Shown here one piece after another: positions 1 through 7,600 of a stretch of DNA of 31,003 nt. Where the stretch lies: positions 1 through 31,003 of IMG/VR virus record IMGVR_UViG_3300033182_000785; one strand, given 5' to 3'. Position 1 is the stretch's first letter. The number at the start of each line of letters is the position of its first letter. The notes below the pieces were generated by a model. The model was not told the origin of the DNA. It was given only the letters and a program-made list of their open reading frames with translations, and did no database searches. The DNA is from a virus. The translations under genes were made by a program, and so were the position numbers.

Positions 1-19
1 GGGCGGGGTCGCCGCCGTG
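1..19 (+). terminator. GC-rich hairpin at window edge, possible terminator of an upstream gene
   Basis: Positions 2-6 (GGCGG) and 12-16 (CCGCC) are perfect inverted repeats around a five-base loop, in a stretch far more GC-rich than the rest of the window. No U-tract follows directly; the next bases are GTGTATATAAAAA. It may be the end of a longer hairpin cut by the window edge. A terminator or mRNA 3'-end stabiliser is an inference from the fold and from the non-coding 80 bases that follow. Confidence 0.3.
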
Positions 20-99
20 TATATAAAAACCTCCAACTACCCTAACCTACAAAGTGTTACGATCGACCTCTAAATTCTTAAAGCTCATATATAAAATCA

Positions 100-294
100 A
101 TGAACGAAAACAACGAGATGCAAAAAAATCCGGAGGAAAATTTTACGACCGTAGAAGTTGACCCTATAACCGGGGAGTATTATATTAATATTCCCGAGTG
201 GGTCCTGAATGATTTTGGATGGTATGAGGGCACACAGGTGAACATGGAAGTTGAGGGAGATTGTATAGTGATAACTGAAATCAAGGAAGATTGA
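100..294 (+). CDS. Small AbrB/SpoVT-like (swapped-hairpin) protein, 64 aa
   Basis: Starts at the first ATG after about 80 non-coding bases and ends in TGA. Residues about 20-60 fit the AbrB/MazE swapped-hairpin pattern: a beta strand with GEYYINIPEWV, a turn, then WYEGTQVNMEVEGDCIVITE, which is the usual 'x-E-G-x-x-hydrophobic ... I-V-I' ending. Proteins of this fold are dimeric DNA binders or antitoxins. Here the N-terminal 18 residues are acidic and Asn-rich, with no extra domain, and no toxin gene is next to it. A regulator of phage or host transcription is possible but not shown. The match is by pattern only. There is no clear Shine-Dalgarno; a TATAAAAT stretch lies just upstream at 88-95. 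Confidence 0.65.
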   Translation: MNENNEMQKNPEENFTTVEVDPITGEYYINIPEWVLNDFGWYEGTQVNMEVEGDCIVITEIKED

Positions 295-341
295 CATCAC
301 ATAGATAGTACTGTATGATAATGAAGTAATTACACTCTATT

Positions 342-1100
342 ATGGCTAAAGGATTTACCGTAAAAGCAAAACCCCCAGCCGCCTCACAATCCAAAGAAGA
401 ATGGGATTATGAGAAGGCAAAAGAGATGATTAAAGGGAAGGCAATTGTTTTCTGTCTTCCCGGACGTGGGGTCTCTTACACTTACTTAAAGAACTTTGTA
501 CAACTCTGTTTTGACCTTGTACAAGCGGGAGCAAGCATCCAGATTTCGCAGGATTATTCTTCCATGGTGAACTTTGCAAGATGCAAGTGTCTTGGAGCTA
601 ATGTACTGCGAGGACCAGATCAAATTCCCTGGGACGGCAAATTAAAATATGATTATCAGTTGTGGATCGATAGTGATATTGTTTTTAATACTGAAAAGTT
701 TTATCAGTTAGTTCTGATGGATAAGGATATTGCCAGTGGATGGTATTGTACCGAAGACGGGCGGACGACTTCTGTTGCACACTGGTTAGATGAGGAAGAC
801 TTCTCAAATAATGGTGGAGTCATGAATCACGAAACACTTGAGAGCATTTCAAAGCGTCGTAAACCATTTACTGTTGACTATGCAGGATTTGGATGGTTAA
901 TGATCAAGCACGGTGTTTTTGAACATGAGGCTATGAAATATCCCTGGTTTGCACCAAAGATGCAAGTCTTTGAATCTGGTGCAGTACAAGATATGTGTGG
1001 AGAAGATGTATCATTCTGCCTGGATGCAAAAGAGGCAGGATTTGAAATCTGGTGCGATCCTCGCATTAGAGTCGGTCACGAGAAGACAAGAGTGATTTGA
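342..1100 (+). CDS. GT-A-fold glycosyltransferase-like protein, 252 aa
   Basis: Probably transfers a sugar from a nucleotide-sugar donor to a phage or host target. The N-terminal half has a nucleotide-binding-like strand (AIVFCLPGRG, residues 34-43) and the motif WIDSDIVF with Asp110-Ser-Asp112. This matches the metal-binding DXD of GT-A enzymes. The C-terminal part carries GEDVSFCLDAKEAGF (Gly220-Glu-Asp222), the acidic motif expected for the acceptor/base region, and His246 near the end, which often completes the metal site. No membrane segment or signal peptide is visible. The gene ends 1 nt before the next start and sits in a run of small genes ahead of the baseplate operon, so it may modify a virion protein or the host surface. 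The family is reasonably clear; donor and acceptor are unknown. Confidence 0.72.
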   Translation: MAKGFTVKAKPPAASQSKEEWDYEKAKEMIKGKAIVFCLPGRGVSYTYLKNFVQLCFDLVQAGASIQISQDYSSMVNFARCKCLGANVLRGPDQIPWDGKLKYDYQLWIDSDIVFNTEKFYQLVLMDKDIASGWYCTEDGRTTSVAHWLDEEDFSNNGGVMNHETLESISKRRKPFTVDYAGFGWLMIKHGVFEHEAMKYPWFAPKMQVFESGAVQDMCGEDVSFCLDAKEAGFEIWCDPRIRVGHEKTRVI

Positions 1101-1101
1101 T

Positions 1102-1266
1102 ATGGCTGGCGAAACTTACAGCATTTATTGTAAGGGACGAAAACTGTATTCCAACTTGACAGAGGAGGAATATTTCGATATTATGGAGGACCTGTCGATA
1201 GAGTTTTATCAGACAGGTTCTCCAAGACCTGAAGATCTTGAAACTAAAATTACTAAGAGGTATTAA
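1102..1266 (+). CDS. Small conserved-looking protein, 54 aa, function unknown
   Basis: ATG lies one base after the preceding TGA, so translation is probably coupled. The product starts MAGETYSIYCKGRKLYSNLT, followed by an acidic helix (EEEYFDIMEDL) and a Pro-rich turn, and ends in TKRY. I recall similarly sized proteins with a CxGRxLYxNLTEEEF pattern in marine T4-like phages, always without a function; this recollection is unverified. Soluble, with no membrane segment. It reads through without stops and is flanked on both sides by tightly spaced genes, which supports it being real. Confidence 0.72.
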   Translation: MAGETYSIYCKGRKLYSNLTEEEYFDIMEDLSIEFYQTGSPRPEDLETKITKRY

Positions 1267-1268
1267 TT

Positions 1269-1406
1269 ATGGCTATGCGTAAGGGTGGCGGTTATGTAGA
1301 AGGTGTGCCCAAGAAAACTCGTCAAGGAGCAGGTTCTCATACTAAGTATGCAGCGTCTTCTCGTAATAAAGCTAGAAAGAAGTATCGCGGACAAGGAAAA
1401 GGATGA
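1269..1406 (+). CDS. Very small, strongly basic Gly/Lys/Arg-rich protein, 45 aa
   Basis: Starts two bases after the preceding TAA and overlaps the next gene by four bases (ATGA at 1403-1406), a typical coupled arrangement. The product opens MAMRKGGGYVEGVPKKTRQG and ends in RNKARKKYRGQGKG. It has about 14 Lys/Arg residues and no acidic residue except one Glu. Such a composition suggests nucleic-acid binding or a minor virion or DNA-condensing protein, but nothing more specific can be said. Arginine codons are mostly CGT/CGC, unlike the AGA-rich giant genes downstream. Confidence 0.7.
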   Translation: MAMRKGGGYVEGVPKKTRQGAGSHTKYAASSRNKARKKYRGQGKG

Positions 1407-2071
1407 GTTGTTTAATCACCAATCTCCCATCAATAGAAGTATGGGTTCGTAAGGAATATCTTACAGATCATCAGAGTGGGCACGGTGAATTTGTTAAGGG
1501 CGTTTGGGTTTCGGCTAAGTCGATTCCTGGACGCGCTTTTTATTTTGAGACCTATTTGCCAGAATATGCGGCAATGTATGACAAATTACCCATTAGCGCG
1601 TTTGTCTCGTCGCCGGAAACACCTAGTCCAGACATGGACCTACCAAATTTACAGTTTTGGAACTGTATGGACTATGGTGTAGTCAGTATTGACAAGAAAT
1701 TCATCGGAAGTATGGACTTTGAGTGCTATACACGCGACTTTGGTATCCAAAAAGGCACTTATGTGTGTACAATCGACAATTATCATCGTGATCCAGACAT
1801 GGTAGACTGGGCAACGAGTGAAAATCCTGCCGAACATAAGTCACATAACTTGATTGAACTTGAAAATGGACAATATGCACTGTATCCAAACAATAGGTTG
1901 CGTATTTTTGACAATAGTTTGACTCCTGTCGAACCAAAAATGCCTGATTTTAAAGTTTCTACTCAATATTATCAGGTAGAATGTGGTTATGATCGTCTTG
2001 GAATGGGAAATGAGGATGAATATCACTGGAAAACTGCCAAAGAGCGGGAAATAAATACCGATAAGGGATAG
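1403..2071 (+). CDS. Hypothetical protein, 222 aa, unknown function
   Basis: Start chosen at 1403 because it makes the ATGA overlap with the preceding gene and follows a purine-rich AAGGAAAAGG. The protein begins MSCLITNLPSIEVWVRKEYL and is rich in aromatic residues and Asp. It has a Cys/Tyr-containing middle (QFWNCMDYGVVSIDKKFIGS, residues about 84-103) and a Tyr-rich C-terminal region ending near GYDRLGMGNEDEYHWKT. No catalytic motif, signal peptide or transmembrane helix is evident. I do not recognise it as a T4 protein; gp53, expected in this neighbourhood, does not match. The predicted look is a soluble alpha/beta protein. Its 3' end contains a late-promoter-like ATAAATA. Confidence 0.72.
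   Translation: MSCLITNLPSIEVWVRKEYLTDHQSGHGEFVKGVWVSAKSIPGRAFYFETYLPEYAAMYDKLPISAFVSSPETPSPDMDLPNLQFWNCMDYGVVSIDKKFIGSMDFECYTRDFGIQKGTYVCTIDNYHRDPDMVDWATSENPAEHKSHNLIELENGQYALYPNNRLRIFDNSLTPVEPKMPDFKVSTQYYQVECGYDRLGMGNEDEYHWKTAKEREINTDKG
2051..2057 (+). promoter_or_regulatory. Candidate T4-type late promoter box (ATAAATA) inside the 3' end of the 222-aa gene
   Basis: Reads GAAATAAATACC. It lies 57 bases upstream of the 72-aa gene and just ahead of the only sizeable gap in this part of the operon. The seven-base core matches the late box bound by gp55-type sigma factors in T4-like phages. Because the DNA is AT-rich and the box is inside coding sequence, chance occurrence is a real possibility. 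Confidence 0.4.
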
Positions 2072-2088
2072 CAACCCCTCTAAAAGTT

Positions 2089-2106
2089 CTGTTTTTAACA
2101 AAACAG
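2089..2106 (+). promoter_or_regulatory. Hairpin overlapping the ribosome binding site of the 72-aa gene
   Basis: CTGTTTT (2089-2095) and AAAACAG (2100-2106) form a perfect 7-bp stem with a TAAC loop. The Shine-Dalgarno AGGAG (2105-2109), five bases before the ATG at 2115, begins in the last two bases of the stem. The fold could partly hide the ribosome binding site, or simply separate the two cistrons. There is no U-tract after it, so a terminator is unlikely. Confidence 0.4.
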
Positions 2107-2114
2107 GAGCTAAA

Positions 2115-2333
2115 ATGGGAAATCATCACCAGGTTGACAAGGGAGAACTGTTCATAGAACAAGGAATGACCCTTATTACAGAAGTAGAAAGTGAAAAATA
2201 TCTTAGAAAAGCATCAAAACAGAAAAAAATTGCTCAAAATGAGGAACTCTACCCAATTCCAGACGATCGTTTAGAGCGTCCATGCGGTGGTGCTCATGGT
2301 TTTGATGATTTTGTTGAAAGGTGGCATGAGTAA
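2115..2333 (+). CDS. Small acidic/basic hypothetical protein, 72 aa
   Basis: Well-placed AGGAG five bases before the ATG. The product starts MGNHHQVDKGELFIEQGMTL, continues through a Lys-rich helix (KYLRKASKQKKIAQNEEL) and a Pro/Asp segment, and ends DDFVERWHE. No recognised domain or membrane segment. It is separated from its neighbours by a candidate late promoter on either side (2051 and 2335), so it could be expressed as its own small unit. Function unknown. Confidence 0.66.
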   Translation: MGNHHQVDKGELFIEQGMTLITEVESEKYLRKASKQKKIAQNEELYPIPDDRLERPCGGAHGFDDFVERWHE

Positions 2334-2334
2334 A

Positions 2335-2342
2335 TATAAATA
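2335..2342 (+). promoter_or_regulatory. T4-type late promoter TATAAATA ahead of gp25-gp6-giant gene
   Basis: Exact TATAAATA in the 31-base gap between the 72-aa gene and gp25. Late promoters of T4-like phages are essentially this single -10-like box, recognised by the phage sigma factor gp55 with gp33 and gp45. Transcription would start about 10 bases downstream, giving a very short leader to the gp25 start at 2365. Confidence 0.7.
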
Positions 2343-2364
2343 AAATCAAGAAAACTCTATACTA

Positions 2365-2766
2365 ATGGCAGAACAAAGGGTATCCAGATCATTTAAAGAC
2401 ATCAGTTTATCCTTTGTTCCACATCCAGTGACAAAGGATCTTCAGGTATTAAAAAATGAGAATGCGATTCGTAGATCCGTAAGAAATATTGTTGAAACTA
2501 TTCCCACAGAAAGATTTTTTAATTCATTGTTGGGATCTGATGTGAGGGATAGTTTATTTGAATTTGTTGATTTTGGTACTGCTTCTGTCATTCAAAGTCA
2601 AATATTAGTTGCAATTGAAAACTTTGAACCGAGGGTTGATAATGTAGTCGTTGAAGTAGACCCTCAACCAGATGAAAATACATTTAATGTAACTGTCATT
2701 TTTGATATTATTGGACAAGAGTTTCCAACACAAGAGTATACGTTCCTATTAGAGGCAGCAAGATAA
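2365..2766 (+). CDS. gp25: Baseplate wedge subunit, T4 gp25 family
   Basis: The 133-aa length is almost identical to T4 gp25 (132 aa). The sequence shows the GPW/gp25 pattern: an N-terminal segment (RSFKDISLSFVPHPVTKDL, residues 8-26), then NENAIRRSVRNIVET (31-45) and PTERFF. The conserved core EPR is at residues 88-90, followed by a beta-rich end. gp25 is the lysozyme-like-fold wedge protein that sits on gp6/gp53 and primes sheath polymerisation. It is the first gene after the TATAAATA box at 2335 and ends one base before gp6, matching the gene pairing seen in marine T4-like phages. Confidence 0.93.
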   Translation: MAEQRVSRSFKDISLSFVPHPVTKDLQVLKNENAIRRSVRNIVETIPTERFFNSLLGSDVRDSLFEFVDFGTASVIQSQILVAIENFEPRVDNVVVEVDPQPDENTFNVTVIFDIIGQEFPTQEYTFLLEAAR

Positions 2767-2767
2767 G

Positions 2768-4663
2768 ATGCCCTTTACAAAATTCACGAATCTAGATTTT
2801 GACCAGATAAAGACTTCAATCAAAGATTATCTCCGTGCTAATTCAACATTTAGCGACTTTGATTTTGAGGGATCAAACTTTTCTGTTTTAATTGATACAC
2901 TGGCATATAACACTTATATTACTGCATTCAACAGTAATATGATTGTGAATGAATCGTTCTTAGATTCGGCAACTCTTCGTGAAAATGTAGTATCTCTCGC
3001 AAGAAATATTGGTTATGTGCCTCGTTCAAGAACGGCAGCAAGAGCAACGATTTCTTTTACGGTATCAACTAGTGAAGACACACCAACACTAACCCTCAGG
3101 AGGGGTCTAGTGTGTGTAGGAACGGCAAATAACACAACATATACCTTCTCAATTCCAGAAGATGTAACCGCTAATGTTGTTGATGGTGTTGCATCATTTA
3201 ATGAGGTGCAAGTTTATCAGGGAACTTATCTTACGAAGCAATTTGTCTATGATGGATCTCTGGACCAGAGATTTATTTTAAACAATTCCTTCATCGATAC
3301 ATCCACTCTTTCTGTTTATGTTAGAAAAACAAATGATAGTGGACTAGGAATTGAATATAGTCTGATTGACAATATTTTAAATACTACCGCAGATTCTAGA
3401 ATTTATATTCTACAGGAAGTTCAAGATGAAAAGTATGAAATAAAATTCGGTGATGGAATTATTGGCAAGAAGCTTGGAGACGCTGTTGGATCTGATGGAA
3501 CTGTAATTACGGCAAATTACATCATTACTGATGGGGAAGATGGAAATGGTGCTAGCGTTTTCACATTCTCTGGAAGTGTTATTACTGCAAATGATAAATT
3601 AATAAATCCAGGAACAATTACAATAACAACGAATCAAGCATCACAAAATGGATCGAATATAGAACCGATTGATTCTATAAAATATTATGCTCCAAGAGTA
3701 TATTCTGCCCAGAACAGAGCAGTAACTTCCAGAGACTATGAGGCAATCGTAAAGAGAATATATCCAGAAACAGAGTCTGTTGCCGTGATTGGTGGTGAAG
3801 AATTAGATCCACCAGAATATGGCAATGTGGTTCTGAGTATTAAACCAAAAAATGGAAGTTTTGTTTCTGATTTTAATAAGTCAAGAATTCTAAGTCAATT
3901 GAAACAGTATACCGTTTCAGGAATTAATCCAAAAATTATAGATCTCAAAATCCTTTATGTTGAGATAGACTCTGCTGTTTATTATAACTACTCCCAAGTT
4001 TCTAGTGTAGATTCATTAAAGACTAATGTGGTCAATAGTCTGACCAAGTATTCAGAATCATTAGATCTTAATAAGTTTGGTGGAAGATTCAAGTACAGTA
4101 AGGTTCTGAGTGTAATTGATACAACTGATACTGCAATCACTTCTAATATCACCAAAATTAGAATTAGAAGAGATTTGAAGGCATCTTTAAATCAATTCGC
4201 ACAGTATGAGTTGTGTTTTGGTAATAAATTTCATGTTAATCCTCAAGGAAGAAATATTAAGTCAACAGGATTTAAAATTGCGGGCGAGTCTTCCACAGTA
4301 TACTTAACAGACATCCCAACAACGATTGGAGCGAGAACAGGTGTTCTTTCAATAGTTAAGGATAGTGGTGTTATTGTTGCCAAAGACGTAGGAACAGTTG
4401 ATTATGTTAAGGGTGAGATTAAAATAGGAACGGTTAACATAACATCAACGGTAAAAGGAAATGGAATTATAGAGATTCAGGCTATACCAGAATCTAATGA
4501 TGTTGTTGGATTGAAAGACCTCTATTTGTCTTTTGATATTTCCAAAAGTGCGATAAATATGGTAAGGGATGTAATCGCTTCTGGTGATGAAATAACAGGA
4601 AATGTGTTTACTAGAAATTACTATACGTCAAGTTACTCAAACGGGAAATTAGCAAGAAACTAA
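2768..4663 (+). CDS. gp6: Baseplate wedge protein, T4 gp6 family
   Basis: 631 aa, close to T4 gp6 (660 aa). Recognisable features are the N-terminal helical core (FEGSNFSVLIDTLAYNTYIT, residues 33-52), NESFLDSATLRENVVSLARN (61-80) and GYVPRS. Later comes the segment with VTSRDYEAIVKRIYPETESV, which is typical of gp6/baseplate J-like proteins. gp6 forms the dimeric ring around the central hub that clamps the wedges and drives the sheath-contraction switch. The gene starts one base after the gp25 stop and ends one base before the giant gene, so the three genes are read as one unit. Nothing suggests truncation. Confidence 0.93.
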   Translation: MPFTKFTNLDFDQIKTSIKDYLRANSTFSDFDFEGSNFSVLIDTLAYNTYITAFNSNMIVNESFLDSATLRENVVSLARNIGYVPRSRTAARATISFTVSTSEDTPTLTLRRGLVCVGTANNTTYTFSIPEDVTANVVDGVASFNEVQVYQGTYLTKQFVYDGSLDQRFILNNSFIDTSTLSVYVRKTNDSGLGIEYSLIDNILNTTADSRIYILQEVQDEKYEIKFGDGIIGKKLGDAVGSDGTVITANYIITDGEDGNGASVFTFSGSVITANDKLINPGTITITTNQASQNGSNIEPIDSIKYYAPRVYSAQNRAVTSRDYEAIVKRIYPETESVAVIGGEELDPPEYGNVVLSIKPKNGSFVSDFNKSRILSQLKQYTVSGINPKIIDLKILYVEIDSAVYYNYSQVSSVDSLKTNVVNSLTKYSESLDLNKFGGRFKYSKVLSVIDTTDTAITSNITKIRIRRDLKASLNQFAQYELCFGNKFHVNPQGRNIKSTGFKIAGESSTVYLTDIPTTIGARTGVLSIVKDSGVIVAKDVGTVDYVKGEIKIGTVNITSTVKGNGIIEIQAIPESNDVVGLKDLYLSFDISKSAINMVRDVIASGDEITGNVFTRNYYTSSYSNGKLARN

Positions 4664-4664
4664 T

Positions 4665-7600
4665 ATGATACAGACTGGTTTTGAATCTAGAGTTAAGGTT
4701 CATCAGATTGTTGAGAGCCAACTTCCAAGTTTTATATTGGATGAAAATCCAAATGCTTCTGAGTTTTTAAAACAATATTACATATCTCAGGAATATCAAG
4801 GCGGACCAATAGATATTGCCGAAAATCTTGATCAATATCTAAAATTAGACAATCTTACACCAGAAGTAGTTGTTGATAGCACTACACTGTCTTCTAATAT
4901 TAGTTCGAGTGCGGATAGTATTACTGTTTCAAGTGTTAAAGGTTTTCCGAATAAGTATGGTCTTTTAAAGATTGGTGATGAAATTATTACCTATACTAAT
5001 ATAAGTGGAAGCACTTTTACTGGATGTATCCGTGGATTTAGTGGTATTACAAATTATCATCAGGATTTAAATCAAGAAGATCTTATATTTTCATCTTCAA
5101 CTGCATCAGAACATTCTTCTGGTGTCAGTGTTCAGAATCTAAGTTCTTTATTTTTAAAAGAATTCTATCAAAAGTTAAAATATTCTATTGCACCAGGTCT
5201 AGAAAAAACTGAATTTACGTCAAGTTTAGATGTAGGAAATTTCCTGAGTGAAGCAAATTCATTCTACAAGGCAAAGGGAACTGAAGAATCATTCAGAATT
5301 TTATTCAATATTCTTTATGGTGAGACGCCAAAGATTATAAATCTGGAAGATTATTTAATCAAACCATCTTCCGCAGAATATGTAAGGAATGAAGTCATTC
5401 TGATAGAAGTTATTTCTGGTTCTAATCCAAGAAATTTGGTTGGACAGACAGTAGTAAAATCTACCGATTCTTCTACTAGCGCCTCTCTTTCATCGATAGA
5501 ATCATTTAACAGAAACAATAAACAATACTATAAAGCATCTCTTTTTGTTGGAAATGATGAGTATCCAACAATTTTAGGCAATTTTACAATAACTCCAAAC
5601 ACGAAAACAACAGCAGATTCCTCAATATCATCAACAGTAGTTACTGTCGATTCTACCATAGGTTTCCCAGAAAGTGGAACATTGGTTTGTGGGAATAATA
5701 CAATAACATATACCAACAAGTCATTAAATCAATTCTTGGGTTGTAGTGGAATAGAAGAATCCATTGCAAAGAATTCGTTAGTTAGAAATAATGATACTTA
5801 TTTTGGATATGAAAATGGAGATACTTCCAAAAAGGTAGAGTTCAGAGTCCTTGGTGTTTTATCCAAATTCACCCCATCAACAGAAAATATTAATGTTTCT
5901 GAAAATGACATTATCAGCATTAAAAATGTTGGCGATCTAATCAAAAATCCCCAGAATAAAACACAAAAGGAGATTTTTGCAAACTCTTGGATTTACAATA
6001 CTGCTTCCAGATATAAAGTATTGAGTACTGGTTCTAATTATGTCTTAGCAAGTAATATTGATAGATCCAGTCTAAAAGTTGGTGATAGAGTAGAACTTCT
6101 TGTAAGAGATTCGGATACATTAGTAAACTCATCAGATGATCCAAGAATAACTCAGATTATTTCAGATAATACTGTAGAAATAGGCGGAGGATCTTTCTCA
6201 GTAGAATCCGGAAAAGAGTATGATCTGAGAAGAAAAATTAATACTGCAAGTAGTTCTGGCGTTTCCATTGAATATGGGAATGGTTTGATTACTTCTGATG
6301 TACAGAACTTATATTCTGATGGTGAAAAATATGCATATGTTGCGTCAAATTCATTACCATCATCCGAGATAGATAGTTCTTTTGATTATAGACATACTAT
6401 AACTGCGGATATCAAGACTGCAAATATATCTTCGGTAGACAATTTATTCAACAGAAATTCTGATGATGAATATGACACAATAGGTTTTACGGATGCTGCA
6501 CCATTTATAACAGGAGATAGAGTTTACTACCAACCAAATTCCGTAGCACTTGTAGGTCTTGAAACAGGAAGTTACTATGTGGAAGTTCTTCCTTCCGATA
6601 GTAAGAAAATCAAACTGTATTCTTCACCATCTTTTGTTGGATTAACTCCATTAAAGTTTAGAGTTCCAGAATCTGGATTAGACACACAAACATTCACTCT
6701 ATATTCTCAGAGGTTTGATGAGATTGGTGTGCAAAAGGTTCTTAAAAAGTTCCCACTTCAATCTGAAATAAAGAGTCCAGGGAAAGAAACAATTCCAGGA
6801 ACAACTGGAATGTTGATCAATGGTGTTGAAATTAGTAATTACAAATCACTTGATAAAGTTTACTATGGTCCTTTACAATCCATCGATGTTTTAAATGGTG
6901 GAGAGGGTTATGATGTTGTAAATCCTCCAAATATATCAATCTCTTCTGGTTCCTCAAATGCATTAGCACAACCAGTTGTTAGTGGATCTATTACTGAGGT
7001 TTATATTGATGCTCAGGATTATGACATCAATAAAATTCTTTCTGTGGATATTAGTGGAGGAAATGGATCAGGGGCTGTTTTAGAACCTATTGTTAGGAAG
7101 AGAGTAAGAGAAATAAGTTTTGATGGAAAAACTGTATCGAATGGTGGGAGTATAAGTACAACAGGAGATAGAATCTCTTTCTTAACAGACCATAATTTAA
7201 ACAATGGGGAAGAGGTAATATATAACTCAAATGGAAATTCACAGGTAGTAATTGGATCTGGATCTTCTACACTAATAAACAATTCCTCTTATTTTGTAAA
7301 GGTTGAGAATAATACCACCGTAAGTTTGTTTGAAACCTTGAATGATTATAATAACAACACTAATGTTATTGGGTTTTCCACAGGAACTCAGGGAATTCAT
7401 AAATTTACGACCGTAACCTCCAAAAACACAATCTCAGAAATAAAAGTAATTGATGGTGGAAGTGGATATACAAATAGGAAGTTAATTGTCAAGTCATCTG
7501 GAATCTCAACCACAAAAAATTCGATTATCTTCGAAAATCATGGATTTGAAACGGGAGAGTTGGTTACCTATGATTACGAAACATCTGCAATATCTGGAAT

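Noticed and set aside
97-300. 67-aa minus-strand frame opposite the AbrB-like gene
   Set aside because: Mirror of the real gene; hydrophobic composition arises from the complement. All other genes in the window are on the + strand.
1403-2071. Assignment of the 222-aa protein as baseplate gp53
   Set aside because: gp53 is expected near gp25, but the sequence shows none of the T4 gp53 landmarks, so it was left as unknown.
4552-4559. GATAAATA inside gp6, about 105 bases before the giant gene
   Set aside because: The core seven bases match the late box, but it is inside coding sequence, and several such hits are expected by chance in AT-rich DNA of this length. Not called as a promoter without transcript data.
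4665-5500. Direct naming of the giant gene as gp7
   Set aside because: Only the gene order supports it; no gp7 sequence features were recognised in the N-terminal part.
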